Assembly: GCA_002118135.1 (NCBI GenBank)
Contig: BDIU01000324.1
Location: 1 to 64,000 of the forward strand
Direction: 5' to 3'
Source of the DNA: Trebouxia sp. TZW2008
Taxonomy: Eukaryota; Chlorophyta; Trebouxiophyceae; Trebouxiales; Trebouxiaceae
DNA: 64,000 nt
Both the position numbers and the translations under genes were made by a program. Each line of letters opens with the position of its first letter. Within the stretch, counting starts at the first letter, position 1. Positions 47,965 to 58,900 of this stretch are shown here, piece by piece. The notes beneath the pieces were generated by a model. That model saw only the letters and a program-made list of their open reading frames with translations, did no database searches and had not been told where the DNA came from.

Positions 47965-50024
47965 TCATGCCATGAGTTGTTGACTGCAAATTCCAAAACA
48001 CGCAACCTGTCTGGGATTGACAAAATGCCTCAACATGTCCTCCAGCTCTCTCTTCATTCTTTCTAGCTGACCATTTGTTTGCGGACGATACGGGGTAGGC
48101 TTGTTATGGTAGGTGCCTACTGCCTTGACTACAGCGTCACTGAACTTATTGCAGAACTCGGTACCCCTGTTCGTCACCTCGACCTTGGGCATGCCGTGCC
48201 AACAGAACACCTGCTATACAAACAGATTGGCAATCTCAGTTGCGTTAGAGTCATCACGGCAGGCAGCAAAGTGAGCCATCTTTGTCAAGCGATCAACAAC
48301 GACCCAGATAGCAGTGTGACCAGTTTTTGTCTTAGGCAAGTGTGTAATGCGATCTGAGTTGATGTAGTCCCAAGCACCCTCAGGCACAGGCACAGGTACT
48401 AACTTTCCAGCAGGCTGCCTTTGTGATCCTTTGCCCCTTTGACAGACTTTACATTCTTTGACATAGCCACTTATTTCTGCTGCCATTCTAGGCCACCAGA
48501 AGTACCTCTGCACACTTTTCAGCGATCTGCGTACACTAACATCTCCAGCATAGGCAGAGTCATAGTAGTCTTTGAGGATCTGGACTTTCAGAGACTCAAC
48601 ATCAGGTACAGCCAGACAATTGTCCTTGAAGTAAAGACCATCGCGACTTTCCAGCTCAGCAGTGCTGCTCTGATCAGCACAGTATTCATCCTTGTCATAG
48701 CCTTGCATAACACTACTGCGGAACTCACTTTGCCACTGCTCATTATCAGTCATTGCGTTGCAGGTCACTTCACTGACACTGACTGGGAATTATGCTCAGA
48801 GGATCAGCTACATTCTGTCTGCCAGGTCTGTACTGCCATGCAAACTTAACTTTTGACAACTTTTCAGCCCATCGGCCTTGTCTCAAAGATAGTACCTTCT
48901 TGGTTTCAAAGAATGTGTCCGGACTGTGATCTGTTACGACTGTGAATTCTGCACCTTGCAGGCAGCACACCTAAGGCATGTTGTGCATGCCTTACAGCAC
49001 CCAATAGCTCTCAGGCATGCACAACAGCTAGGAGTTCTTGCTCACCAGGGTGATATCTTGACTCAGTCTCAGGCAGCTGCTTGTCTTCAAAGGCCACAGG
49101 ACTACCATCTTGCAGCAGCACAGCGCCCAGCCCAACAGCGCAGGCATCAGCAACCACCTCAAAGCGCTTGACCAGGTCTGGCAGGCCCAATATTGGAGCA
49201 CTGCACACAGCTTCCTTGACACCATCAAATGACTTTTGACACACTGCAGTCCACTCAAACTTCGTAGAACCCTTGGTTACCCGCCGCAGTGGATGCTCTA
49301 GTGCAGCAAAGCCGATCATCAACTTGCGAAAGTAATTTGCAAAGCCCAAGAATGATGCCACCTGCAGTCTAGTTTGTGGCACAGGCCAGTCTTTGACAGC
49401 AGATACCTTTTTCGGGTCAACACGCAGCCCATTTGCACCAACAATATGACCCAGAAAACTCAGCTCACTCTGTGCAAATAAACATCTGCACAGCTTTGCA
49501 AACAGCTTGTGCTCACGCAGCAGTTGCGTTACCATGTCTAAGTGTTTCAGGTGTTCCTCCTCCATTATACTGAAGACAACAATGTCATCCAGATAGACAA
49601 GCACAAATTTGCCCAGCACATCACGCAGCACATTGTTCATCACAGACTGGAATGTTGCAGGTGCATTTGTCAGACCAAAGCACAGCATTGAATACTCAAA
49701 CAGACTGAATGGTGCAGTGATTGCAGCCTTAGGTACATCTTCAGGCTTGAATCTGACTTGGTGATATGCACTCTGTAAATCAATGCTTGAAAATACAGTT
49801 GCACCTTGCATCAAACAGATCATCTATGCGCGGTAAAGGATATCTGTTTTTTCTGGTTTGCTTGTTCAAAGCACGATAATCAATGCACATGCGCATAGAG
49901 CCATCTTTCTTTGCCACAAATATTACAAGATATTCACTGTTACTCTTCTGTATGAAACCTTCCTCAAGCAACATCTTGACTTGCTTTCACACTCTTGAAT
50001 TTCTTCTCTACTCATTCTATATTT
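47965..50024 (-). mobile_element. Ty3/gypsy retrotransposon pol fragment, inactive
   Basis: On the minus strand the order is reverse transcriptase ([42 protein letters not shown] and the YLDD box), RNase H (FEVVADACAVGLGAVLLQDG, TVVTDHSPDTFF), and integrase (H2C2 region HPRMAAEISG..CKVCQRGKG-like, then IWVVVDRLTKMAHF, GTEF, PYRPQTNGQLERM). This order is typical of Ty3/gypsy. It is dead: frames shift near 49975, 49800, 49010 and 48215, the integrase core reads TNRGTEF where Asp is expected, and gag, protease and both LTRs are absent. It was truncated at its 5' end where the LINE fragment begins and at its 3' end near 47965. It sits about 750 bp upstream of the DZIP1-like gene. Confidence 0.93.
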
Positions 50025-50350
50025 GGCTTGTATGTTGATGGCCTCAAGAAGCATCTGTTTCAGACGGCTGGCACTGATGCACCGCAGCTGTTTGGCAGAC
50101 TTGTGCCTTTTTTGTTGTATGCTGATGACATTGTTCTGATGTCTACCAGCAAAGAAGGGCTGCAGAGACAGATTGATGCTTTAGCTAACTTCTGTGCAGG
50201 ACGACAGCTTGAAGTCAACCTGTGCAAGACAAAGGTTGTGGTATTTTAGAACCAGACGCTCTCACTGTGCACCCTTTCTCTTTCAAGGCAAGGCAGGGGG
50301 GTAGCCTGCGAAGACAAGTGCAGATATCTACAGCTTGACTTGTGTAAACA
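50022..50350 (+). mobile_element. LINE-type reverse transcriptase fragment
   Basis: The plus strand reads FGLYVDGLKKHL, then LVPFLLYADDIVLMSTS with the YADD catalytic box, then LQRQIDALANFC and VNLCKTKVVVF, followed by a stop at 50247-50249. After the stop, recognisable residues (EDKCRYLQL) continue in another frame to about 50350. This is a short piece of a non-LTR retrotransposon of the kind common in green algae. It begins exactly where the opposite-strand gypsy fragment ends, with only a few bases of overlap. Confidence 0.85.
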
Positions 50351-50831
50351 GCAGGTGCAGAAATTAGCAACACACTGATGTTGCACTATCTGCTGTATAC
50401 CACAGCAAGAGGCTTCAAGTTGAGACTGAAACTGCCAATCACAATCCCCCAAACTGTCAGAATGGCCTGATCTCAGCCTCTGCACAACCCAAAACTTCGT
50501 GAAACATAAGCTCTAGCCTGGGTCTGAAGTCATGCACTGTGCCTTGGCACGATAGCAGATTCTGAGAGGCCCTAACAGGTGTTCTGTCACTGATGAAAAT
50601 TGTTGAGGGAGTAGTAAGCAGGAAACACAGCAATTGATCCTTTTCTACAATCTACAGGTGAAGGCAGGTATCCTGTCAAGTGTGCACAATACACATTTGA
50701 CTGGGTACGTCCTTTTGTTGTGCCTCCCCCTGCACCTATGCTGCATCAAGCTGCAGTCAGAGCTCTAACGCTCACTCAAGCTGTTTGAGCTGACTCACGT
50801 CAGCTGAAGTCAGTCTTTGCATGCCTCCTGC
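50351..50831. other. Spacer downstream of the UGT gene
   Basis: Between the LINE fragment and the UGT stop codon at 50832 I see no gene or repeat. The UGT 3' UTR should lie here. Confidence 0.4.
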
Positions 50832-53800
50832 CTAGCTGCTTTTGACTTTGCTATTACTCAAAACACTCAACAAAAAAGACCGCACAAAAGCCCATAGCAG
50901 CCATACAATGCTAGCCGATACAGACAGTGTCAACAGAGCACACAGAGTCAGGAAGAGCTTGACATCTAGCAGAGATAGTTGCCACCAAGACAGCTCATGC
51001 TCCTTACTTTCCAGATAAGGATCGCCCTTGGTCCAAATGACACGCTCAACAATGTCTCCTGCAAGCTGAACAGATGAGCGAGGCTTATTCCGTATCCGTC
51101 TTGATACCCTTGCTGCTGCTTCCTGCATTCAACACGCAAACAATGTAAGTGTGCCTGTCACGCAGCTGTGATGACGACTCTGACTGTGACTCGTCTGCAA
51201 CTGTAACAATAATGTGACTGTTGCTGTAGCTGTGGCGGTGACTCTACCTGTAACTTGGTTGTAAGGAAAAGGACAAATGTAAGCTGTAATTGTGAGTTGT
51301 CCATGCTATGCATGTATGCAATAGTTGTAAGGATAAATCAAGATTCTGCTCAAAGAGTCTTCTGAACCCATCACATGCAAGAGGTATGAATTGACTCACA
51401 GCAAACTTGGGGTCTGTGGTGACCAGTGAGATAGCGTCCTTGATACACTGGTTGTTCTTCACAATGTCCTTTGGCCACACAACGACTCCCATGCCGTGCC
51501 AAGCAGCCTGCACGTGAAGTGAGAGCTGGCACAGCATGCTACAGGGCTTTCAAAGTTTGAATTGCAAAAACCGTCAGCCATGCAAGCAAAACAGCTGCCA
51601 GTGGTCATGCCAGTTCTGGAGCAGACACCCAATTATTGAGAGGCTCTTGCTGCTTGGCATCAAGATTCTTATAAGGCTTGGCATCTTATGCGAGAGCAAG
51701 CATTGCATGCTGGATCTGATGCATGCAGGACCACCTCAGACATACACTCTGAAATGTGTCACATGCATCAACTAAATAAGAACAAGCTGCGGCTGGCAAT
51801 GTGCAGTGCAAGCTCAAATGCTGGTGCAAAGCAAAGATCCTGCATGATGACTGTCAATGATGCTTGAATTGACCACGTGCAGAAAGCACTGTGAAATGAC
51901 TTTACATATGCACAAGCTGCGAAGCCCTGACGCATCAGTACGGCAGCTGAAAGCACCACAGCATGAGCAATGCATGTGCACCACAAGATAAGCAAACTTG
52001 AGGCTACCTACATTCTGGCTGTCAAAACTCATGCTCTGGGATTACACGAGCAGCATTGATTGATGTTATAGTGCCTTACCCGCTGTCCATTCTCACCCTG
52101 CTCAGTGATCAGAGGCACAGCTACGGTTGGCTTGGCATGGTACACTGCCTCATATATGCTGTTGATGCCTGACTGGGTCACAAAGGCTTTCACTCCAGGG
52201 TGACCCAGAACGTCATTTTGTGATGCCCAGGGGACTACCTTGATGTTTGACCCAAGGTTCAAGGGCTCTAGAGTCATGTTGCCTGCATGCCAAGATAATG
52301 TCACAATCGCAGCGCTTTGGATTGCACTGCCAGAAAAGGCTATGCATGGTCCAAGAGGGCGCATATGTATGCAGTCACCAGGCAGAGCTGTGATCACTGC
52401 AGTTGGAGAGATAGTACTTGCAGCAGCAGAAGCATGCTCAAGGCAGCCATAGCCTCAGTCTGCCGTTAGATCCATGCACCAGAAGCAAACAAAGAACCAA
52501 TAGGGCACCACTGCACAATGCGCACATGCAAAGATCATGCAGCTTGGATGCAAGCTGTGCGGCTGTATAGTGGTGAGCGTAAGAGCCGCTTCTCAAAACC
52601 ATTGTAAGGTAAAGGCATATGACCTTTTCACAACAGTATCATTCATCGAGTTAAGAGTGTATAAGAATGACCAAAACTGGGCTCACATTTCTCTAGCATG
52701 TAACATGGCAATGTCCTTCCTCAATCAAGCAACCGCATGTGTTGCATGCAACACAGATTTGCAGCTGTTGGATCACCTGGCAAGTGCGCTTCATTGAGCT
52801 TCCACAGAATTGGGTTTGGTAGAGCTGACAAGGCCTGTGCCATGCTGCCCAGCTGAGCCGTGTTCATGCGTGCCAGGGTTCCCATGGATACATACACAGC
52901 GCCAGGACCAGTCAGGCCTCTATCCAGGAATGACTTGAGATCTGAGGGTAGCTCTTTTGGTGGCTCTGCCAGGATAGGACCCACCAGCTGCATGCAGTAT
53001 GTCAACTCAAACAGGGGATCGTTCCAAACTTCTCTTGCTTGTTTTTCTGTTGAAAATAAAACAAAAAAGTTGGCAGAACAGCCATCAGCAAAGCAGCAAA
53101 ACATTGAAGTCTGAGGCTAGCTTGTTTGGCAGCTCTGCCAAAATGAAGCCCACCAGCTGCATGCAGTATATCAACTCAGAAAGGGCGGCGGTCATTCTGA
53201 ATAGTGCTTGCATATCAAGAATCACACTTTGGCACCACAGCCAACAGCAAAGCAGTAGCACATTAGAGTCTGAACATTTTTGCAGCAGGTGTCGAGCACC
53301 TGGTGGCAGTCACATCTGAATGGCTGCGTGCACAATTAATAGTATAGGCAACAGGTGGGACTCAGCAAGCTTGCATGAACAGTTTGCCAGACCGAGCGCT
53401 TTTGCTACAAAGCACAAAGCTGTTTTGCGGTTGAAAGTACTGCAATCACTAGCTCTGCCAGGCGAGCGTTGCTGTACAAGTTAGGTGCAGAAGGTATAGC
53501 AGATTTGCTCTGCATGTCTGCAGACAGCATCAACACAGACTTGCTAAAGCAACACTTGTGCTTGTCTCACATGGATTCTGGGTGGCACTGGTTGAGGAAC
53601 CTCAAAGCCCCAGTCAAGTACTGTGATGACAGCTGCTGAGGTGGAGATGCCCTTAGTCAGCGCTGTCCAGCTTTGTCCTGAAGCTTGGTGGAAGGCAACT
53701 TTCTGCGCAGTGACATATGTCATCCCAAATTGGATTTGCAGGAACTGCAGATAGTTTTGGGCTCTCTGCCAGAACCCCTGCAAATGCAAACAGCTGTGCT

Positions 53801-55004
53801 GATTTCAGCAACCACAATCTACACAACAATAAACAAAGCAAGACCAGGTTGCAGAGTGAGCACGTGCTGTGCAACACTCAAATTGTCTACTCTTTGACAG
53901 AGGTCACAGAAAGCAAAAGCTGCAAGGGGAGCAATCTGTGTGATGCATCAGGGCATCCATTTGTTGACAATGCAGGATTGATCACATAAGCACTGACATA
54001 GCGCTCTTGACAGTTCTAGTAGGTGCCCTCACGTTGTTGCCAAATCAGACAGGCAACGTCCAATGTCTTGCGGGACAGCCAAAGTAAGCCAGAAAACGTG
54101 AGCAAGTGCTGGCTATGCTATAGATCAGGCTTGCTAGTGAGCGTACCATGTTTGGGTGCAGCCCAGAGCCAAATTGTGGCACATACGCTATCGGGTTGGG
54201 TATTGAATGGTCCTTATTATACAAGGGCGCAGCCAATGCTATGGGAAGCAGCTCAACTGATGGGACTTGCAAAATCTCCTCCAGCACAGCTGATGGCCAA
54301 TTAGTGGCGTCCCGCAGCATAACATCATAGTCTACATGTCAAGTCATGAGCACTGAATGACTTGGCACATGTGCTGTCAACCAGGTCTTTCGGGCAGTGA
54401 CAACATTGCAGCAGCAGAGACAACTCACACTTGCGAGAATACAGACGCAATCCTGAAATGCAGGAGTAGTTCAAGTAAGTCATGTATGACTCTAGAGATC
54501 TGTCAGGAGACTGGACAGCTTACTTGTTTGTTTCAGCTTTTGCAGGCATGCTTTGTCGGCTTGCAAGTAGTAAGCTGTGGCATTGACAATTTCATACAGT
54601 TGGCCGACGTTCTGCAGCCATTCAACACAGGTTTGCTCTCAATCTGCACGAAGTTGAAACATGCGCAAGGGCGGCGCTGCCATAAGGCGCACTTCTAAAG
54701 GATCAGTAGACAGTCTGGCCGCCCAAGTCTCCGTGCCCAAACCGGGAGGCCCATCAAAATCCACCACGTCTAGCTCGGGGAAGCCTCGAGTGGCAATGAC
54801 GTTCTGTGCAACCTCGTCATACGAGCTGACAAGTGCGCTGACGCTGTGCCCACGTTTGTGCAGCTCAGTCGCCACCTTCAGCAAGTTCATATGATGCGAG
54901 CGCATGCCTGTCATTGTAAACACCAGTACTTTGCTGGCACCACTATGACGGCTCGCCAAGGCGAGCAGCACAAACAAGAAGGCCCCCCGCTGCAGAGACT
55001 GCAT
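50832..55004 (-). CDS. UDP-glycosyltransferase, membrane-anchored, with an in-frame TGA
   Basis: Seven exons join in phase into 562 codons: 54524-55004, 54147-54331, 53571-53777, 52777-52987, 52080-52282, 51400-51507 and 50832-51122. The N-terminus is a signal peptide (FLFVLLALA), then MTGMRSHHMNLLKVATEL as in GT1 enzymes. The donor-binding C-domain shows VYVSMGTLARM, VVPWASQNDVLGHPGVKAF, and QSGINSIYEAVYHAKP with PLITEQGENGQR. A hydrophobic membrane segment lies near the end (LFLTLCALLTL), followed by a short basic tail. That layout matches animal-type UGTs of the endoplasmic reticulum rather than soluble plant UGTs. The acceptor sugar substrate cannot be told. Codon 122 (54639-54641) is TGA inside an otherwise open, family-like frame, so the gene is either freshly broken, misread, or recoded. 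A TATATA at 55011-55016 lies just before the ATG. Confidence 0.88.
51161..51250. repeat. Degenerate gtgact/tgtaac hexamer tract
   Basis: Repeats such as ctgactgtgact, ctgcaactgtaac, gtgactgttgctg and gtggcggtgactc run through this UGT intron. It is a simple-sequence tract with no coding role visible. Confidence 0.65.
53120..53200 (-). repeat. Decayed copy of the UGT 52777-52987 exon
   Basis: The minus strand reads LVGFILAELPNKLASDF after a gcatgcag acceptor. It matches LVGPILAEPPKELPSDL at the start of the live exon, including the preceding sequence with the same acceptor. It lies upstream of the live exon in the intron and then diverges. Confidence 0.8.
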
Positions 55005-55999
55005 CGGTATATATGGGCGGTCGTCGCCGGTGTGGACAAACTGGCGCGCCGCAGGCGCAAACGAGATGATGCTCAACCACAACGACTGAATCAGGATCGA
55101 GCATTGCAGCCATTGCCTCCAATATTTCCGCCGTGTCAGCGTACCTAAGCTAAGTTCGCGCAGGTTGGGCTTCCCCCGAGAGCTTAGCTAATGGAATTTT
55201 AAGCTGGGTTCTGAGTCATCAGCTTCGTGCTCCACAGCTGGTCTCGGAGCTCACTGCAAGTCTCTCATCGTGTGACGAAAGGGGTCTGCGTTGGGTGTCA
55301 ACGAGCCCCTTTCCCGGGCTATCACCCTTCTACACAGGTAGTTTGTCTTGCAAGCTTCTTTGGATTGCGACCGATAGTTCGGCATGCAAAAGTGCAAAAT
55401 TAGTGGTGATGACATGCATGCAATTAAACAATGGTCTGGTTGCCAACTATGTGAGTCAAGCAAAGGTTGACTCAGGTTGCAAGATACACCGCTCTGGTCT
55501 GTCTTAAGCAACTCCACTGTCTCCTTGCTCCAGTCTTGGCACTCAACACCATACAACTGTGGAACCACACATCATGTGTGGCACGCACATTGCCACCAAA
55601 GCAGGGGCTTGCTTAATTAGCCGCCCGGAGGAAAAATTAAAATGCGCAATCCCATACACAGGCACACAAATGAGGCCTGGGCAGGAACGCACCCAGGGGA
55701 GTCATGCTTACATTTGGGTGCGCGGCAGCCTTATTCCACTTGTGATGACAGTGACTGCTTGGAGTGTGGATAAAATTACTCTTCAACAAAATCTCACAGC
55801 TGGAACACCTGCTGTTGGCAGCAGGACATGCGCACACTTGCAGGGAGCTAATCCAGAGGTCAAAAAGGGTACAGACAACAAGCTGCTGTCTGTATCAATC
55901 TTACGCACGCTGCTGCACACTGCATGATCTAGCTCATGGCGAAAGGGAGCCATGACTTCACTGGAATAACCTATACTGTCCCATGACTTGCAGTGGGTG
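55005..55999. other. Intergenic region with a dispersed repeat
   Basis: This lies between the UGT start and the ING stop, both on the minus strand. It holds the UGT promoter, the repeat at 55276-55336, and a TTACA near 55706 that may be the poly(A) signal (TGTAA) of the ING gene. No other gene is supported. Confidence 0.4.
55276..55336 (+). repeat. Short dispersed repeat, copy B, with hairpin
   Basis: This matches 3-64. Perfect 8 bp inverted arms (gaaagggg at 55277-55284 and cccctttc at 55306-55313) enclose a 21 bp loop. Both copies also translate to similar peptides (VSTSPFPGLS and VSTSAFPRLS), so an old coding origin is possible. Confidence 0.55.
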
Positions 56000-58900
56000 C
56001 TATCTGTCAGGGATGAGAGACATGTGCCCCTCTTTGACAATGTCATTGAGATTCAGTTCCTCAGTTTCACCAGTGGAGTACATGATGCTTGCCTTTTGTG
56101 TAAGTAAGTCTACATGCTCAATCAAGATCAGATACCATAAATTGTCATCTGGCCAGTACAGCTCTGCTCGCCTGCCTTGCAAGTCCAGCGTGATGTCATG
56201 ATAGGTCAGCAGACGCCCACCAGCCTGAGCGGCAAGAAGAATCACAGATCAGCATAAGCCTGCCAGAGCGTATGCAGTGACACTGCTGTCATCTGCCCAA
56301 AACCACGGCAAGCAACCACACACAGCGTTTGAGTAAAGATGTTAAAGCAAATGTGATGAAGCAGTCTGGAGGAAACAGCTTCCATCTCATGCAACATGTG
56401 GTGGCAAACAAAACTGCCGCAATGCCAACGTTGGTCCAATGATGTACAGACAAATCTGCAGACCTGGAAAGCACGCCTGATTACAGCTGATAAGACCTGG
56501 GCTGCCTCTTTAGACAGAGGCTCCCTTTATGACATATGACGGCCCAGACTTTTCTTTTCTTTTCCTGATAAGGTCAACAGTGAACAGCAAGCATGCTCTA
56601 GGTGCGTACCTGCTGTGAATGGACAACAGCAGCAAGTGCAGTATCAAAGTGAAAGAATGTGACTGGTAGACTGACCTGTGGGGCACTGCCAGCATGACTC
56701 ATGCCATGAGGTGCCCAATGGGGCATTGCCATGTCGTGGGGCTCTGCACTGGCATGCCCTTGTCCTGAAACAGCCCCTTGTATGGCCATGCCTCTAGGGC
56801 TGGTGTGGGGCGAGCGATGCCGCTTCTGTGCATGGCTCAAAGAGCCTTCTGCCTGCCCATTTGCAAGACCAGAACCTGTGCCAAGGCTTGCTGTCAGTCC
56901 AGATGATATAGCCACACTGCTCCATTTTGCTCAACTGGTGGGGAGCAGCACTCAGAACATGATATGCGTCTGCAAGTGAGACAAGCTCTAAAACATATGA
57001 GTTATTGCTGCTGTCTATGCTGCCTGTTCAATCTTAATTTGACATCCTAACACGAGCTGGACTTTACAGCAGCTGCATTCCGCAGCAGATGCATTTGATG
57101 CCAGATTTCAGCGCACCTTCAGCAAAGCGTGCAGAGCGTGCTGAATGTGGCCTGGCAGCAGGAACAGGGAAGTGAGGGGTGGCTTGAGGCCCGGCGCTGG
57201 CCATGGCTGCTGCAGCGTTCTGTCGCTCAATCTGCTCCAGCTCTTTCTGCCGCCGCCTTGCCTCCTGCACAATCAGTGACAGGTCAATGCAGACTTGATA
57301 CAGAAAACCAACAGCAAAGCTTTACATACTGGAGAAAAAGAAGAAGAGGAAGCTTTGCAGGCTAAAGATCAAGCATAAGAAGTTTGCATATGTCTTGGAT
57401 GCTGCACAGAAGCTGCTCATGAATGTATAAGATGTTGGAATGATAAAATGAGGCTTGTTGAATTAGACCAACAATGTTGATTCACAGCTATGGCCTGGTG
57501 TTTTGCAGCATAGCATATCAAGAGCACACATGCTGAGGCGTCTTTGAACGACCCACAGCTTCATTTTCATTCATTCGTTATAAACGTGGGCTAGGCAGGC
57601 TCAGCAGGCCCAACTAGGTACGTACAGAAGCAATCAACTGTCTCCAGTTCGGCATCAAACAGCTTGGCATGATCAGCTAGAACACAGCTTGTGAAATTAC
57701 GCAGCCATGCACAGGCAATGAGGATATGACTCAAATCATGTTGGTGCTAGCTCAGACTGCCAAAGCTACCTGCCCTTGTCGTTTGGCTTGTATGTCAGCC
57801 ACCTGTTGCTTCCTGAGGTCTGCAGGGCTTGGGTACATGTCCAGCAAACCGCCATCCATATTGGCATTCTGAGCCTGCAAAGAAAAGACTCTATGCCTCA
57901 AAGCATGGACCGCTGACGCATCAGTCGCTTGTAATCCGCCTACTCCACGCTACTATTTTCAGGCATTACACAGAGAGCGTTGGTGAGTAGGACTCGCCCA
58001 AGAATGCTGCCTGTGGAGCAGCAACCAGAGCTTGCAAACAGCTGTACAAAGCGCTCGCTGATCTCAGCCATGTGCAGCTCACGCCAGCAAAGCTCAGACT
58101 TGCGTCTTGTGGGACACAACCACAATTGGCACGATGACTGAGCAGGGTCTCGGACTGGTTGCCACCAGGATGATAGTGCAGTAGATGCATGCATAGATAA
58201 GTATATGGACACATGCTGTGACTGAATGCAGTGAAGGGTGGCCTGCCTGCAGCTCACTGTCAAAGGCAGCAATGTCCTTGGTGGCTTGAGCAGTGTGCAG
58301 CTCCAGCAGTCCTAGCAGGGACTGTGCCAGAGCCAATTTCAAAATAATGGTGCACTGAACCCATGCAGTGAAAGCACACGGTGATTGAATGAAGTGAAGG
58401 CAGGCTTGCCTGCAGCTCGCTGTCAAAGGCAGCAATGTCCTTGGTGGCTTGAGCAGTGTGCAGCTCCAACAGACCCAGCAGGGACTGTGCCAGAGCCAAG
58501 CGCTCCTCTGCCCACTGCATCAGCATGCGCTGCTCCTCCTCAATCTTCTTACGCAAGTCAGCCACCTGCAGGAACATGCATTGAGTCTGATGGCACCAAT
58601 CATACTCTTTTGTTAATGCAAAATTGCATTTGTCCTCAGAAAACATCAACCTAACATCAGGTTGGCCTGGCGCAAAGGTACTGCTGCAGTCTGGATGCAG
58701 TCAACCAGTTGCCAGTTGCAGTGGCCTTACAACAAGAACGTCCTTGCAAAATCTGTCCTTCTGTTGTCCTGACTGTACCCATACTAGCTTTGACTGGCAG
58801 CTATGTCTACTGCAATGAACAGCTCTAAACAACAGGAGGACATCTGTTTGCTGTACGGACTAGCCCATGTGGTCAGCAAGACACCAGAACCACTTTCTTG

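Noticed and set aside
54639..54641. Selenocysteine at the UGT TGA codon
   Set aside because: No known UGT uses selenocysteine and I saw no SECIS-like structure; a mutation or base error is simpler.
3..55336. The repeats at 3-64 and 55276-55336 as the two LTRs of one huge element
   Set aside because: They are only about 60 bp, diverged, and enclose many ordinary genes; no primer-binding site or polypurine tract is visible.
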